Below are positions 16,566 to 25,550 of a DNA stretch of 64,000 nucleotides, piece after piece. Source of the stretch: Coprobacter tertius (GTDB taxonomy: Bacteria; Bacteroidota; Bacteroidia; Bacteroidales; Coprobacteraceae); contig NZ_JANDHW010000003.1 in the NCBI RefSeq assembly GCF_024330105.1, positions 186,001 through 250,000 on the forward strand, in the 5' to 3' direction. Each line of letters opens with the position of its first letter. Within the stretch, counting starts at the first letter, position 1. The notes beneath the pieces were generated by a model. It saw nothing but the letters and a program-made list of their open reading frames with translations. It ran no database searches and was not told where the DNA came from. Both the position numbers and the translations under genes were made by a program.

Positions 16566-16668
16566 CCGGCCAGAAACGGCCCTATTTCCGTTTATCTCCT
16601 TTGTCGGGTATCGGCCTATATCCCTACGGAATTGAAGGCCACAAAATCGAAATTCGGGAAAAATAAGG

Positions 16669-16693
16669 AAGGAGTAGCGCGGTGCTACTCCTT
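16669..16693. terminator. Bidirectional terminator between convergent cargo and head genes
   Basis: AAGGAGTAGC (16669-16678) and GCTACTCCTT (16684-16693) form a perfect 10-base stem with a 5-base loop. T-rich sequence follows on both strands (CTTCTTTT on plus; CCTTATTTTT on minus). It ends the rightward cargo transcript and the leftward packaging transcript. The right arm overlaps the TAG stop of the minus-strand gene ending at 16685. Confidence 0.85.
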
Positions 16694-16879
16694 CTTCTTT
16701 TCTTCTGTATCGTCGTCTTCCGCCATAGCGTCGGTTTCTGCTTCCCAACGGTCGATAGCGGCCGCGTGTTCCCGCCGGTACGCTTCTTTTTCGTCCTTCG
16801 GCATTGCGTCCCAATCCTTACGGGCCTTCGCCCATTTATCGTTATCGGGCCACTTATCTATTTCTTTTACTTCTGTCAT
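16685..16879 (-). CDS. Small acidic phage protein, 64 aa
   Basis: The protein is short and highly charged, with many tryptophans at the start (DKWPDNDKWAKARKDWD) and an acidic end. Its start overlaps the stop of the MuF-type gene by 4 bases (ATGA type), so it is translationally coupled. Function unknown; it may be a small head-assembly factor. Confidence 0.6.
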   Translation of the reverse strand: MTEVKEIDKWPDNDKWAKARKDWDAMPKDEKEAYRREHAAAIDRWEAETDAMAEDDDTEEKKKE

Positions 16880-18570
16880 AGCTCTACAAGTGTTATGCGG
16901 ACTTCTTGCCCGGAAATTTCGTGCTTCACTATCTTAAACCGGGTGCCGTTAGTAAATAATACTTCCCGCTGGTCTTCGGGAGCAAATTTACCGTTAAATT
17001 CCGAAATATCGGATATGTCGCGGCCGTTTTTGCTCTGAATTTCAAAAAGTACCCGTACTTCCGTCTTCTTCAAATCTCGATAGCTGGCAAACCGGTAAGC
17101 AACCGCCGGCGTTTTTGTCGATGAAGTGAAAATAGCGTGTTTTACTTCGTCTTTGCCGGCGTAAAGGCGTTCGTAATCCTTCCGCTTCATAATTGCACCT
17201 CGGTAGACGGTTCCCCGGTATTTCGGCAATCCTTCCAACGCCTTAGCCATAAGGGAAGCCGAAGCCTTGTTAAAGTCGGTAAGGTCGCCTTTATCCAACT
17301 GCTTATTAAGCTGCCGATAGTTCCCGCCCTGCTGGGTATAGTGATGAAGGGCCGCAAGCTCCGTATTCTGAATATCCGGGTAAAGCGTACTAAGCAATTG
17401 CGTTGCTCGCTCCATTGCTTCGGCCGTACTTCTTGCCCTCGTAAACTTCCGTTCTTCGGCTGTATAGGTGTTTACCGGCAAGGTACCTATACTTTTTCGG
17501 TTATCCCGAACAAAGTACGGTAAAGTCTGCCAACCTTTCGAGCGTTCCTCGTTTTGGGCTATCCAATCGGTTAGGGCTTTCGGAACCTGTGTTACGGTGC
17601 GCTTGGGGTTCGGCTTCCAATCCTTCAATTTCCCGGCCTTACGCGCTCTTATCCGTTCCCTAAAATCGCTTTCCGAAATGAAGATAGGCACCATTTCGCA
17701 ACGGCAATGCGGGTGCCAACCAGTCCACCGGAAAGTTTTAGGGTACCGTCCGGCCAATTTGTCGCAAATGTCTACAAGCCGCTTTACTTTTCCGTTTACG
17801 GTGGTCGTATGGTTGTTGCTTAGTCGAATTTCATACCCTATAACAAGGGGGTTATTTTGGTAGCTTTCCCACTCTGCACGACGGTAGGCCGCGTTCATTT
17901 CTGTAACTGCAAGCCGGCGGGCGTTTTTGTACGCCGACCTATATACGCCTTGGCCGGGGTGGTATTTCTTTGCCGCTTGGCTTAATTCAAGTTCCCCGGT
18001 TTCTTTGTTCCTAACCCGTCTATAAAGCGCGTCGGGATTGTTCAAGTAACCGCGAAGGCTACGGCTTACTTCTTCCGGGCTTTTACCTTCAAGTATGCCG
18101 TTTTGTATGATAATTTCAAGTTCTTGTTTCGCCTTCGCTGTCAAATTCCAAACACGGGTAGATAAGTTCATACCCTCGCGGTCGGCATTAGCGTAAGCGT
18201 GTCCCGTTGCACCTTTGGCCCGGTGTGCCTTTACTGCCTGTTCGCAAATGTCGGTAGCTTCTTTCCGCCGTTCAGATGTCTTCCCGAATGTTTCTAACGC
18301 CTGTTCACTTACTCGTGCTTCTCCTTTGTCCCAACTCCCTATAATGCCGTTTTTGGTAATAAGGGCTGTTTTACTGCTAAGGTCTTTTAGGTATCGGTCT
18401 AATTTGCGTTCGGCTGCTGGGTTCCCCTTCCATGTGAAAGAAGCCCCCGTTTCTATTGCTTTCCTAACCTCGGTAAGTTTTATAGCTGCCTGGTATGTAT
18501 CGCCAAACAGGGCGTAAAGCTGTTTTTCTACGCTCGCTATGTATCGTATAACTTCCTGCCTTTTATCCAT
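16876..18570 (-). CDS. MuF-type minor head protein with C-terminal ADP-ribosyltransferase domain, 564 aa
   Basis: Residues about 150-310 match the phage Mu gpF/SPP1 gp7 minor head family, including LAVTEMNAAYRRAEWESY and the cysteine/histidine stretch GWHPHCRCEMVPIF. Residues about 360-564 look like a VIP2/exoenzyme-type ADP-ribosyltransferase: an arginine in VYRGA (Arg457), the STS-like FTSSTKT (483-485) and EDQREVLF, in which Gln534-x-Glu536 would be the catalytic motif. MuF proteins sit near the portal and can enter the cell with the DNA, so the enzyme could modify a host protein at the start of infection. The gene lies downstream of portal, as expected. The enzymatic role is inferred from the three conserved motifs. 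Confidence 0.82.
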   Translation of the reverse strand: MDKRQEVIRYIASVEKQLYALFGDTYQAAIKLTEVRKAIETGASFTWKGNPAAERKLDRYLKDLSSKTALITKNGIIGSWDKGEARVSEQALETFGKTSERRKEATDICEQAVKAHRAKGATGHAYANADREGMNLSTRVWNLTAKAKQELEIIIQNGILEGKSPEEVSRSLRGYLNNPDALYRRVRNKETGELELSQAAKKYHPGQGVYRSAYKNARRLAVTEMNAAYRRAEWESYQNNPLVIGYEIRLSNNHTTTVNGKVKRLVDICDKLAGRYPKTFRWTGWHPHCRCEMVPIFISESDFRERIRARKAGKLKDWKPNPKRTVTQVPKALTDWIAQNEERSKGWQTLPYFVRDNRKSIGTLPVNTYTAEERKFTRARSTAEAMERATQLLSTLYPDIQNTELAALHHYTQQGGNYRQLNKQLDKGDLTDFNKASASLMAKALEGLPKYRGTVYRGAIMKRKDYERLYAGKDEVKHAIFTSSTKTPAVAYRFASYRDLKKTEVRVLFEIQSKNGRDISDISEFNGKFAPEDQREVLFTNGTRFKIVKHEISGQEVRITLVEL

Positions 18571-19025
18571 TACGCCCTAAGTTCTTCTATTGCAATTCGT
18601 ATATACTTACTTAAAATGCCGTTTAACTCGCTACAAGGCCCGCTAATTACGTCGTACCCCTTACTTTCGACGTATAGGGCATAATCGGCGGCGGCAACTA
18701 TAACGGCTACTATGTCGTTCGGGTATTGTGCGGCTGCTTGTGCTGCCATACGCTTACCTTCTTCTACGCCTTCGCTCCCTTTCTCGCCACCGGTAGAACC
18801 GAAACTTTCCGCTACCTTTTCGCCGTGATTGTAGATAACGAAGCCAATCGACGAACGTAGCAGGTGCGTCCGGTCTTTGTAGGTGTTCAATAGTTTAGCG
18901 TTCCGCGTAACCTCTAAACAAGCCATTTGCATAGCGTCTACGACGGTGGCCGTTATAATGTCTACTGCTTCGTAAACACCTGCAAATAGCTTATCTATGT
19001 CGAATTTTGCTACTATGTTACCCAT
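18570..19025 (-). CDS. Head-proximal phage protein, 151 aa
   Basis: A helical protein between portal and MuF-type genes; its TAA/ATG junction overlaps the next gene by one base. The segment TVVDAMQMACLEVTRNAKLL followed by RTHLLRSSIGFVIY resembles HK97 gp10-type neck proteins, and a glycine/glutamate loop (STGGEKGSEGVEEGK) separates it from an alanine-rich C-terminal domain. A neck or head-completion role is possible. I am not sure of the family. Confidence 0.5.
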   Translation of the reverse strand: MGNIVAKFDIDKLFAGVYEAVDIITATVVDAMQMACLEVTRNAKLLNTYKDRTHLLRSSIGFVIYNHGEKVAESFGSTGGEKGSEGVEEGKRMAAQAAAQYPNDIVAVIVAAADYALYVESKGYDVISGPCSELNGILSKYIRIAIEELRA

Positions 19026-19063
19026 ATCTTAGTTAGTAACTTAGTTATATACTTGGTTAGTAG

Positions 19064-20554
19064 CTATTCGGTGGGTTCGTAAATAGACGAATAGGAAGCC
19101 GCACTTTCTTCGGCTTCTATCTGCTCTATCTCTGCGTCTGTGTCGTTTACCCAGCCCAATTGCTGTACGGCCGTCTTCCGAGAACAAATAGCCTTCTGAC
19201 CGGTTGCCGAAAGAAGAAGGTTTACGTTCGCCGATTCGTCCTCAATCATAAACGGCACTATTTCGGGTTCTATAATAAGGCTACCGCAAGCGTCTACAAA
19301 AGCCTTATCCTTTGTGTTCATCTGCGATAAAAACGCCTGTATTACGCTTAATCGACGCTGCAAATAATCGTCGAAAATTTCGCATTTGTCCTGTACTTTT
19401 AGGTGAGCGTCCATAAATAAAAGTTTCAAGGCTACACCCGAAACGGCCCCTATACCTTTTACTGAATCAAAAGAAATATCCGGCGTTTGCGTAATGGTGT
19501 AAATCATACGCAAAAGGGTTTCTATCTCTAATTTTACGCTTTCGGGGGCCTGCGCCCAGCTAAGATATTGCGCTGTTGCTCCTTCCTCGCCTTCTATAAC
19601 GGCCCCGCTTTCGCCCTTCTTGGCCCAACCCAAAATAGTACCCGTAGTAAAGATTTTCGGGCTTGCGTGGTAGTCGTTGGTATCGGCGAAATTGGAAAGC
19701 AACTTTTCCAAGCGGTCTATAAGGTTCTGCACGTCTTCCCATTCTACGGCAGGCTGGCGGCCATAAATAACCGGAATTTTGCCTATTTGGTTCTTCTTGG
19801 GGTAGCCGTCCAATAATTGCCATTGGTTGCTCGTAAGCGTCCATTTCCGTATTTCGGTATCGGTATAGGTTTCGAAATAGGTATGTTTTACACCCGCGCT
19901 ATCCTTTACGACGTATTCGCGGGAGAAAGCTATCATATCGCCCGTTTCATCGAAGTAGGGGTAAAGCCTATCGCCGAACAACGGGCTAAAAATGGCTACC
20001 CGAAGTTTGTGCGTCGAATCGAAGCCGTAGTTTTTCGTCTGTTTCTCCACCGGGTACCAAAGTTCGGCCGCTTCCGTGCTGCTGTAAATGGCCCGCGCTA
20101 CCTTGCGGTTAAGGGTTCGGCTTTTGGTGTCGAACAAAACGCGCTTTACAGCTTTCAAAACCTCGGCTTCCTTGGTGCCTTCTTCCGGTTCCGCGTTAAG
20201 GGTTACGGGGTTTCCAAACGTAAAGGCTACGGCCCGCTTTACTATAAGTTTCTGAATTGCCAAGGCTACGCGAGCAACCGGCTCTATACGGAAGTTTTCG
20301 GTTTCACCGTTTCCGTTGGTAACGGTCTTTATATTCTTCTTTTCTTCGTCGTTTATATCGAAGTCGGAAAGGTCTACTTTTACCTTCTTATCCCTACGCT
20401 TTACCGGGTCGTTTACGTCGTGGCCTTTGGGGTCAAGCTGGGCGATATATTCGGCAGCGTTCGGCTCTGTCGCGTTACGCCCGTTCTTCAATTCGGCAAT
20501 AGCGGTACTATGGTTTTCGCCTGCCAAAAGTTCGTTAAGCTGCTTGCTATTCAT
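19064..20554 (-). CDS. Portal protein (SPP1 gp6-like), 496 aa
   Basis: The length, the position between terminase and MuF genes, and the sequence pattern identify the portal that forms the dodecameric DNA channel of the head and docks the terminase. The N-terminal half contains wing-region signatures (VALAIQKLIVKRAVAFTFGN) and the C-terminal part is a helical, acidic region (TDAEIEQIEAEESAASYSS). It is the SPP1 gp6-like type usually paired with MuF proteins. Confidence 0.85.
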   Translation of the reverse strand: MNSKQLNELLAGENHSTAIAELKNGRNATEPNAAEYIAQLDPKGHDVNDPVKRRDKKVKVDLSDFDINDEEKKNIKTVTNGNGETENFRIEPVARVALAIQKLIVKRAVAFTFGNPVTLNAEPEEGTKEAEVLKAVKRVLFDTKSRTLNRKVARAIYSSTEAAELWYPVEKQTKNYGFDSTHKLRVAIFSPLFGDRLYPYFDETGDMIAFSREYVVKDSAGVKHTYFETYTDTEIRKWTLTSNQWQLLDGYPKKNQIGKIPVIYGRQPAVEWEDVQNLIDRLEKLLSNFADTNDYHASPKIFTTGTILGWAKKGESGAVIEGEEGATAQYLSWAQAPESVKLEIETLLRMIYTITQTPDISFDSVKGIGAVSGVALKLLFMDAHLKVQDKCEIFDDYLQRRLSVIQAFLSQMNTKDKAFVDACGSLIIEPEIVPFMIEDESANVNLLLSATGQKAICSRKTAVQQLGWVNDTDAEIEQIEAEESAASYSSIYEPTE

Positions 20555-20580
20555 TTTGTTGTTATTTTAATAGTTAAACA

Positions 20581-22044
20581 TTATGCGAAATATCCGGCCG
20601 CGCTTTTCTTACCTGTAATGGGCCGTTGCTCTACGGTTCCGGTCAATGCGTCCGGCGCGTCGTCGTGGGCGTTCTTGCCAACCTTCATATAGTGCGTAAG
20701 GGCTTGGTAGAAGTCGGGCCACATTTGCGCCCACCCTCGCGGGAAATAAGTAAGGTTTTGCACTTCCGCGCTATGCGTAAATATGCGTACGGCCTTGTTT
20801 TGGCTTTGGTGGAACCACTTAATACGGGTTTTGTTGTTACCCATTAACCGGGCTTGTTTCTCTACATTACGCGCGAAACCACGGCCGCCGTTGTTACTCT
20901 CTACTACGGCCAATTCTACCGCGTGTTTGGTTAGCATTTCGGCCGTTTTGGGTTCGGTGTACTCCATAGGCTTAGCCGTATAAAGCACGTCCAAAACAAA
21001 GTTTCCTATCTCTGTTTCAAGGTAGGTTATCGAGCAAAGGAAATCCGCGCCTTCGTCCGCCGTGTCTGTATAGTTCTTAACCTTCCGTAGCTTGGTGGCC
21101 GGCAGTATGTCGTATTCCTTAAATGGGTTTTCGTACATAAGGCCCTGCAATGGTTTCGGGTCTTGCTGGTAAAGGCTTTCGAATACGTGCGGGTTTCGGG
21201 TGCGTATTGCTTCCAACTTTTCTAAGTTGTGGCGTTCTGGCCATAGTGCCGTACCTTCTTCGCGTGGGTCGTATTCGGTAGGTGCGCCCTTCTTAATCGC
21301 TTGGTATGTTACTACTACCCACCCGTTCGTATTGTTTACCGGGTCGTATATTCCTTGCTGCTCCAAAAGGCGGCCGGCTAAGTCATTTTCGTGCCAGCGG
21401 GTAAATACTATAAGCTGCTGGCTATTGTTGTGTAGTCGGGTTTCGGCTACCGTGTCGTACCAATCTTCGATAGCTTCACGAACAACCGCCGACCAAGCAG
21501 TTTTAGCGTCCTTATAAATGTCGTCCATTATAAGGGTATCTACCGGTTCGCCCGTAAGCGGGCCACCTACGCCGACGGTCTTAAAACCGCCCCGGTGTCC
21601 TACTATTTCGCATTCGTCGGCATTGCGAAGCCAGGCCCCGGCAACGGTCGTAATGTTCGATGAATTAAGGCGCGTTTCCGGGAATATTTCGGCATATTCC
21701 GGGGTGTCTATAATACGCTGTATTTCGCGGTTGAACTTGCGGGCCTTCGGTGCCGAATAGCTTACTACGGCTATTTTATTGTCCGGGTTCCGGCCAAGTA
21801 TATAAGCCGGAAGGCGGCGCGTAGAACCTTCGCTTTTGCCGTGCTGGGGCGGCATGAATACCATTAGCTTTTTAATCTTTCCTTCCGCGAATAAGGTTAG
21901 AACGTGGTAATATCGTATATGAAATTCGGCCGGGTCAAAAGTAGGCATAGTAGCACGGGTAAACGGCAAAAGGTCGGTACGTGCTTCTCGTATCAACCTT
22001 TCCCGTAATGCGGCTATATATTCTATTTTCTCTTGGCGTGTCAT
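20581..22044 (-). CDS. terL: Terminase large subunit, 487 aa
   Basis: This is the packaging motor ATPase and nuclease. The Walker A-like MPPQHGKSE is at residues 64-72 and Walker B LIMDD at 171-175. The C-terminal RNase H-like nuclease shows acidic residues in YTDTADEGADF (about 330) and VVESNNGG (about 400). It pumps DNA into the prohead through the portal and cuts concatemers. Its start overlaps the small subunit gene by 4 bases. The PPQHGKSE form is typical of large terminases in Bacteroidetes and Firmicutes siphoviruses. Confidence 0.93.
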   Translation of the reverse strand: MTRQEKIEYIAALRERLIREARTDLLPFTRATMPTFDPAEFHIRYYHVLTLFAEGKIKKLMVFMPPQHGKSEGSTRRLPAYILGRNPDNKIAVVSYSAPKARKFNREIQRIIDTPEYAEIFPETRLNSSNITTVAGAWLRNADECEIVGHRGGFKTVGVGGPLTGEPVDTLIMDDIYKDAKTAWSAVVREAIEDWYDTVAETRLHNNSQQLIVFTRWHENDLAGRLLEQQGIYDPVNNTNGWVVVTYQAIKKGAPTEYDPREEGTALWPERHNLEKLEAIRTRNPHVFESLYQQDPKPLQGLMYENPFKEYDILPATKLRKVKNYTDTADEGADFLCSITYLETEIGNFVLDVLYTAKPMEYTEPKTAEMLTKHAVELAVVESNNGGRGFARNVEKQARLMGNNKTRIKWFHQSQNKAVRIFTHSAEVQNLTYFPRGWAQMWPDFYQALTHYMKVGKNAHDDAPDALTGTVEQRPITGKKSAAGYFA

Positions 22045-22559
22045 TTCCCTAACTTCTTTTCCAATTCGGCTATACGTGCGTCTAATTCTTCGTCCGTAAG
22101 TTGCCCGAACAAATCCTTACCGTCCTTGCCCGTTACTTCGTTGTTTTGTCTATTCTTCCAATTCTCCGGCTCTCCGTTGGTAAGCGTGAATATTATCGCC
22201 GCCGTGTCCGGCTGGAAATGTTTATCTACTACCTTCTGTTCCTTTATTCGCGGTATCTCCTTGCCGTTTACGTCGTACTTACCGGAACCTACCGTAGTTA
22301 TGTGCTTTTCCTGCACCGTGTAACCTTGTATCTTTCGTAAAAGGCTTTTTTTCGCTTCTGCTACGAAGAAGGCCATACGTTCCGCTTCGGCCTTTTTTAT
22401 ATTATCCGAAAACTCCGGAAACCGGGTAATCCAATCGTAATAAGTAGAATCGGAAATTTTAACCATACGGCATACTTCCGCCACCGTATAAGTGTCGGTA
22501 GCGATAAGCGAACATATCTTTTCGGCTATCTTCTTATTGTATTTCGTTGGTCTTCCCAT
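22041..22559 (-). CDS. terS: Terminase small subunit, 172 aa
   Basis: The N-terminal 60 residues form a helix-turn-helix (YTVAEVCRMVKISDSTYYDW) that should recognise the packaging site; the rest is helical for oligomer formation. It sits directly upstream of and overlaps the large subunit. The start MGRPTKYNKK is typical of this class. Confidence 0.87.
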   Translation of the reverse strand: MGRPTKYNKKIAEKICSLIATDTYTVAEVCRMVKISDSTYYDWITRFPEFSDNIKKAEAERMAFFVAEAKKSLLRKIQGYTVQEKHITTVGSGKYDVNGKEIPRIKEQKVVDKHFQPDTAAIIFTLTNGEPENWKNRQNNEVTGKDGKDLFGQLTDEELDARIAELEKKLGK

Positions 22560-22566
22560 TACTTAC

Positions 22567-24138
22567 TTATTGCGGCAAATCGTCCCCCGCGTGTAGTTCT
22601 CCAAATTCTTCTTTTATAGTCTTCGGGTCGCCTTTGTAAAATACTAATACGTCGTCGTGAAGGCCGCTATTCTCGCGGGTCTTATTGAATTGTTCTACGG
22701 CCTTCTTAACCTGTACTTCTTCGAATTGGTCTACCGTTTCTTCTACTGAACCTTTACAGAATACTAATACGTTTTGGTGTACCTTGCCAACTTTGCGACC
22801 ACCGTTAAATTGTCGGCGTATTCTCATTGCAAGGCTGGTAATTTGGTTTACTAAAATCAAGTGGTTATAGTAGCTTAGCCCACATTCCGTAAAGGCTTCG
22901 ATAGTATGGCCTATGAAATTGCGGTAAATACCCTTTTTATCACGAACGTCCCCAACTACGAAAACAGCGAAACGATTGTTTTTCAATCGGGCGCAAGCCT
23001 GCTTTATCGCGGATTTATAGGCTTCCAAGAACTGCGGGTAATCCATATTGGAAATATCGCGGGGGTCGTTGCTATATACTTCCAAATCTGCGTACGGTGG
23101 GCAAGAAAATACCATATCGAAATCGCCGGTAACGCCATTCTTTTGTAACACGTCTTCAAGCTGCGTACTATCCCCAACCGTCCAACGCGGAGCAATTTCG
23201 GCCGGTATGTTACCTAAAACTTCCTTCGCGTTCTCTATGTTGGCTACTACCTGTTTTTCCCGAAGGTCATTACCAACATAGGGCATATTCAATTTTGCCG
23301 CTACTATACCGCGAACACTTCCGCCAGCGAAAGGGTCTAAAATGCGTCCACCCTCGATATTGAACCAACGGTAGGAAAGTTCGGTTAGAACGGGGTCAAA
23401 TATTGAAGTAGTCGCCATAGCCTGTATTCCCTTCTTCTCCATTTCCGCTAACACTTCATCGGTAGACGGTTCCCGCCCCAAGGTTTCCCGAAGCGTGTTT
23501 TTTGTGTCGTAGAATATCGGCGGTTGAGCGGATTTGGCAAATGTCAAATCTTCGTCCCTTCCTTCCTCGCTCTTTATACCTATTTCCAACCAAGCGCGGC
23601 GGCGTTCCTGCCATTCGGCCGTACGGGTGTTAAGCACGGAAAAAGGCGGCATTACGAAGTCGTCTTTAAGTCTTCTAAGCTGTTCTTCCGTATCTTCTTC
23701 CCCTTGGCCGCCTTCTCCGCCGTAGCCTTCCAATTCTACGCCCCAATCGTCGGGGGCTATATCCCACTTATCCGACGCTTGGGTAAGTGCCGCTTCGTCC
23801 CAAGCCAGGTTAGCGGCCCCGGTCGCATTGTCGGCTAAGGCAAGTTCGCGCCCTTCCCGCGTGTCTAAATCTATGTCGGTACGCTTTACAGCTACTATTT
23901 CTTCGCCGGTGGTTTCTACTATCAAAACCTTTTCTAAGCCGATTTGCCCGGCGTTTTCTACGGTCTTGTTTCCGGCTATAATACGGTTGTTCTTATCCAA
24001 AAGAATAGAACGGCCCGCCCCGAATTGGCGCAGGCTCTTTTCTATCAAACTTTGGCCGAACTGCGTACCTTTGTTGAAATTTACATCGTCCGGTATAAGT
24101 TGGGCTATATCTGCTTCTATAATCTTCTTCGGTGCCAT
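22567..24138 (-). CDS. ParB-like domain fused to an adenine/N4-cytosine DNA methyltransferase, 523 aa
   Basis: Residues 1-110 are a ParB/sulfiredoxin-like domain (MAPKKIIEADIAQLIPDD, later IIAGNKTVENAGQIG). After an acidic linker (about 135-155), residues about 240-450 form an amino-methyltransferase with the SAM motif DPFAGG (268-273) and catalytic CPPY (346-349). It should methylate an exocyclic amine at a sequence chosen partly by the ParB-like domain. Position beside the terminase genes is common in phages and suggests marking of packaging sites or protection from restriction. The last 60 residues are charged and helical. Confidence 0.83.
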   Translation of the reverse strand: MAPKKIIEADIAQLIPDDVNFNKGTQFGQSLIEKSLRQFGAGRSILLDKNNRIIAGNKTVENAGQIGLEKVLIVETTGEEIVAVKRTDIDLDTREGRELALADNATGAANLAWDEAALTQASDKWDIAPDDWGVELEGYGGEGGQGEEDTEEQLRRLKDDFVMPPFSVLNTRTAEWQERRRAWLEIGIKSEEGRDEDLTFAKSAQPPIFYDTKNTLRETLGREPSTDEVLAEMEKKGIQAMATTSIFDPVLTELSYRWFNIEGGRILDPFAGGSVRGIVAAKLNMPYVGNDLREKQVVANIENAKEVLGNIPAEIAPRWTVGDSTQLEDVLQKNGVTGDFDMVFSCPPYADLEVYSNDPRDISNMDYPQFLEAYKSAIKQACARLKNNRFAVFVVGDVRDKKGIYRNFIGHTIEAFTECGLSYYNHLILVNQITSLAMRIRRQFNGGRKVGKVHQNVLVFCKGSVEETVDQFEEVQVKKAVEQFNKTRENSGLHDDVLVFYKGDPKTIKEEFGELHAGDDLPQ

Positions 24139-24143
24139 AGGCT

Positions 24144-24434
24144 CTACGCGATGAAGTGGAATACCAAGCGGGCCAATAGTACGTTAATGATACCGGCAAG
24201 TACGCCAACAACAGAGAAAACGAAATCCCAAACTTCCGGGGTTCCTTTCTTGCTGAATTTGTCGTAAATCTCTTTTCCGGCGGCGGCCAAAATACCTGCG
24301 GAAAGCCCATAGAAAACTCCGAAAAGTCCTACGAAGAAGGCGATGATAAATCCGGCCGCTAAATGCAGCCATTTGTCCGAACTGAATAAGTAGCCCTTAA
24401 AGGTCGTAAGGGCCTGTAAAATCTTTTCTTTCAT
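24144..24434 (-). CDS. Small membrane protein, holin candidate, 96 aa
   Basis: Three hydrophobic segments are visible: LAAGFIIAFFVGLFGVF (about 27-43), a second at about 43-52 and FSVVGVLAGIINVLLARLVF (about 72-91), with charged ends. Size and topology fit a holin, but DKWLHLAAGF and AAAGKEIYDKF also resemble the DUF2279/YfiM family, so the call is tentative. No endolysin is visible in the window; one may lie off the left edge. A palindrome and a TATTTTTG box precede it, so it probably starts a transcript. Confidence 0.5.
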   Translation of the reverse strand: MKEKILQALTTFKGYLFSSDKWLHLAAGFIIAFFVGLFGVFYGLSAGILAAAGKEIYDKFSKKGTPEVWDFVFSVVGVLAGIINVLLARLVFHFIA

Positions 24435-24474
24435 ACCTGTGTACGTTTATTAGTGTGTAAATATTCGCGTTACG

Positions 24475-24510
24475 CAAAAATAAAAGAAGCGCATTACTAT
24501 AATACGCTTC
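24475..24510 (-). promoter_or_regulatory. Palindrome plus promoter-like box before the holin/terminase transcript
   Basis: The longest palindrome copy: GAAGCGCATTA (24486-24496), CTA, TAATACGCTTC (24500-24510), 10 of 11 bases paired. On the minus strand TATTTTTG (24482-24475) follows after 6 bases. The flank GTTACGCAAAAATA matches 13 of 14 bases of GTTACACAAAAATA at the copy near 910. Likely start of the packaging/head transcript. Confidence 0.6.
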
Positions 24511-24533
24511 TTTATCCAAGAATAATTAAAAAG

Positions 24534-24899
24534 TTACCAACATAAACGGGGTATATATGCCCGTATAACTTGCTGGAAGTCTTCTAATGAGCGGCAAACA
24601 ACGTACTTATTACCGTGCGCTTCTGCCAACGCTTGCCATTCCTTTTGTGTTGGCGTTTGCCGGCTGCTTTTGCTTGGGGTCTTAAACTCGATACAAAGTG
24701 AATGAAACCCGCCGGAAGGGTAAAGTAGTATAAGGTCAGCAACCCCGGCCGTTACTCCTTCGCCCTTCATAATCGCGGCTTCATTTGCGTTCCTTGCCCC
24801 GCCGTTCGGAACCGCGAAAAGAAGGCGGCCTATTTTCGGGTATTGCAACCGGAACCAAGTAACGCAGTTCTTCTGTATTTGGCTTTCTATATGTCTCAT
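24534..24899 (-). CDS. VRR-NUC domain nuclease, 121 aa
   Basis: The whole protein is a VRR-NUC domain (PD-(D/E)xK superfamily): GGARNANEAAIMKGEGV, then GVADLILLYP with Asp55, and CIEFKTP with Glu71 and Lys73. Related stand-alone phage proteins act on Holliday junctions or other branched DNA. It is the last gene of the early/replication transcript and could resolve recombination or replication intermediates before packaging. Confidence 0.85.
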   Translation of the reverse strand: MRHIESQIQKNCVTWFRLQYPKIGRLLFAVPNGGARNANEAAIMKGEGVTAGVADLILLYPSGGFHSLCIEFKTPSKSSRQTPTQKEWQALAEAHGNKYVVCRSLEDFQQVIRAYIPRLCW

Positions 24900-24900
24900 A

Positions 24901-25287
24901 TTATTCGGTTCTTTTTTCGTATAAGGGGCAAGCCGTGTTAGTTACCTTTATCCGCTTCAATCCGTTACCCGTTCTTCGGCTCTTTTGAAGGGCGCAACTT
25001 TGTACTATCTTCGTACTATGGTCGTTCAACTCCCACCGTTGGCGGTGCTTACAAGTCCGGCAAGTTGGTAATTCAGGTTTATTCCCGGTTTTAACGGCAG
25101 ATATAAATTTTCCGTAATCCATAGTCGAATATACCTTTAACCAATCTTCGCGCACTAAAATATCGTGCTTGGGAACGTAGGCGTAGAATACGCCATTTAC
25201 CCGACAACCGCCCGAAAACCTTGCAACCGATAAATACGGCTGCTTTGTAACGTCGGCAATTACTATAACTTTGTTTGTGTCGAACAT
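24901..25287 (-). CDS. Putative zinc-binding phage protein, 128 aa
   Basis: No named family recognised. The C-terminal part holds CRTCKHR followed by two further cysteines (QSCALQK and TACPLYE), a Cys4 set that could bind zinc. The N-terminal part is beta-rich with FSGGCRVNGVFYAYVPKHD. It sits one base from the VRR nuclease gene and two from the next gene. A DNA- or RNA-binding role is possible. Confidence 0.55.
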   Translation of the reverse strand: MFDTNKVIVIADVTKQPYLSVARFSGGCRVNGVFYAYVPKHDILVREDWLKVYSTMDYGKFISAVKTGNKPELPTCRTCKHRQRWELNDHSTKIVQSCALQKSRRTGNGLKRIKVTNTACPLYEKRTE

Positions 25288-25289
25288 GC

Positions 25290-25550
25290 CTATTCGTGTT
25301 TAACAGTTAATAAATACTTCTGTTCCCGTTCGGCCCGCTTTATCAATCGTTCTATATCTTGCCCTACATCTGTACCGTTCCCGTTCTCAAATCCCAACCA
25401 ATTTTTTACCTCGCAACCTCTAAGGGATTTTACTTTTAGAACCTGTATTAACGCCGAAGAAAGACCGTTTAACCTGCAAGCCAATTCCTTTTTTTGGGCT
25501 TTAAGCGTTTTTACTTCTTCCCGCAAAGCCCTAATTTCTTCGTCCTTCAT
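25290..25550 (-). CDS. Small coiled-coil phage protein, 86 aa
   Basis: Residues 1-40 form a coiled coil (EEIRALREEVKTLKAQKKE), followed by a short domain and a basic end. Function unknown. Its start overlaps the end of the upstream membrane protein gene by 20 bases. Confidence 0.5.
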   Translation of the reverse strand: MKDEEIRALREEVKTLKAQKKELACRLNGLSSALIQVLKVKSLRGCEVKNWLGFENGNGTDVGQDIERLIKRAEREQKYLLTVKHE

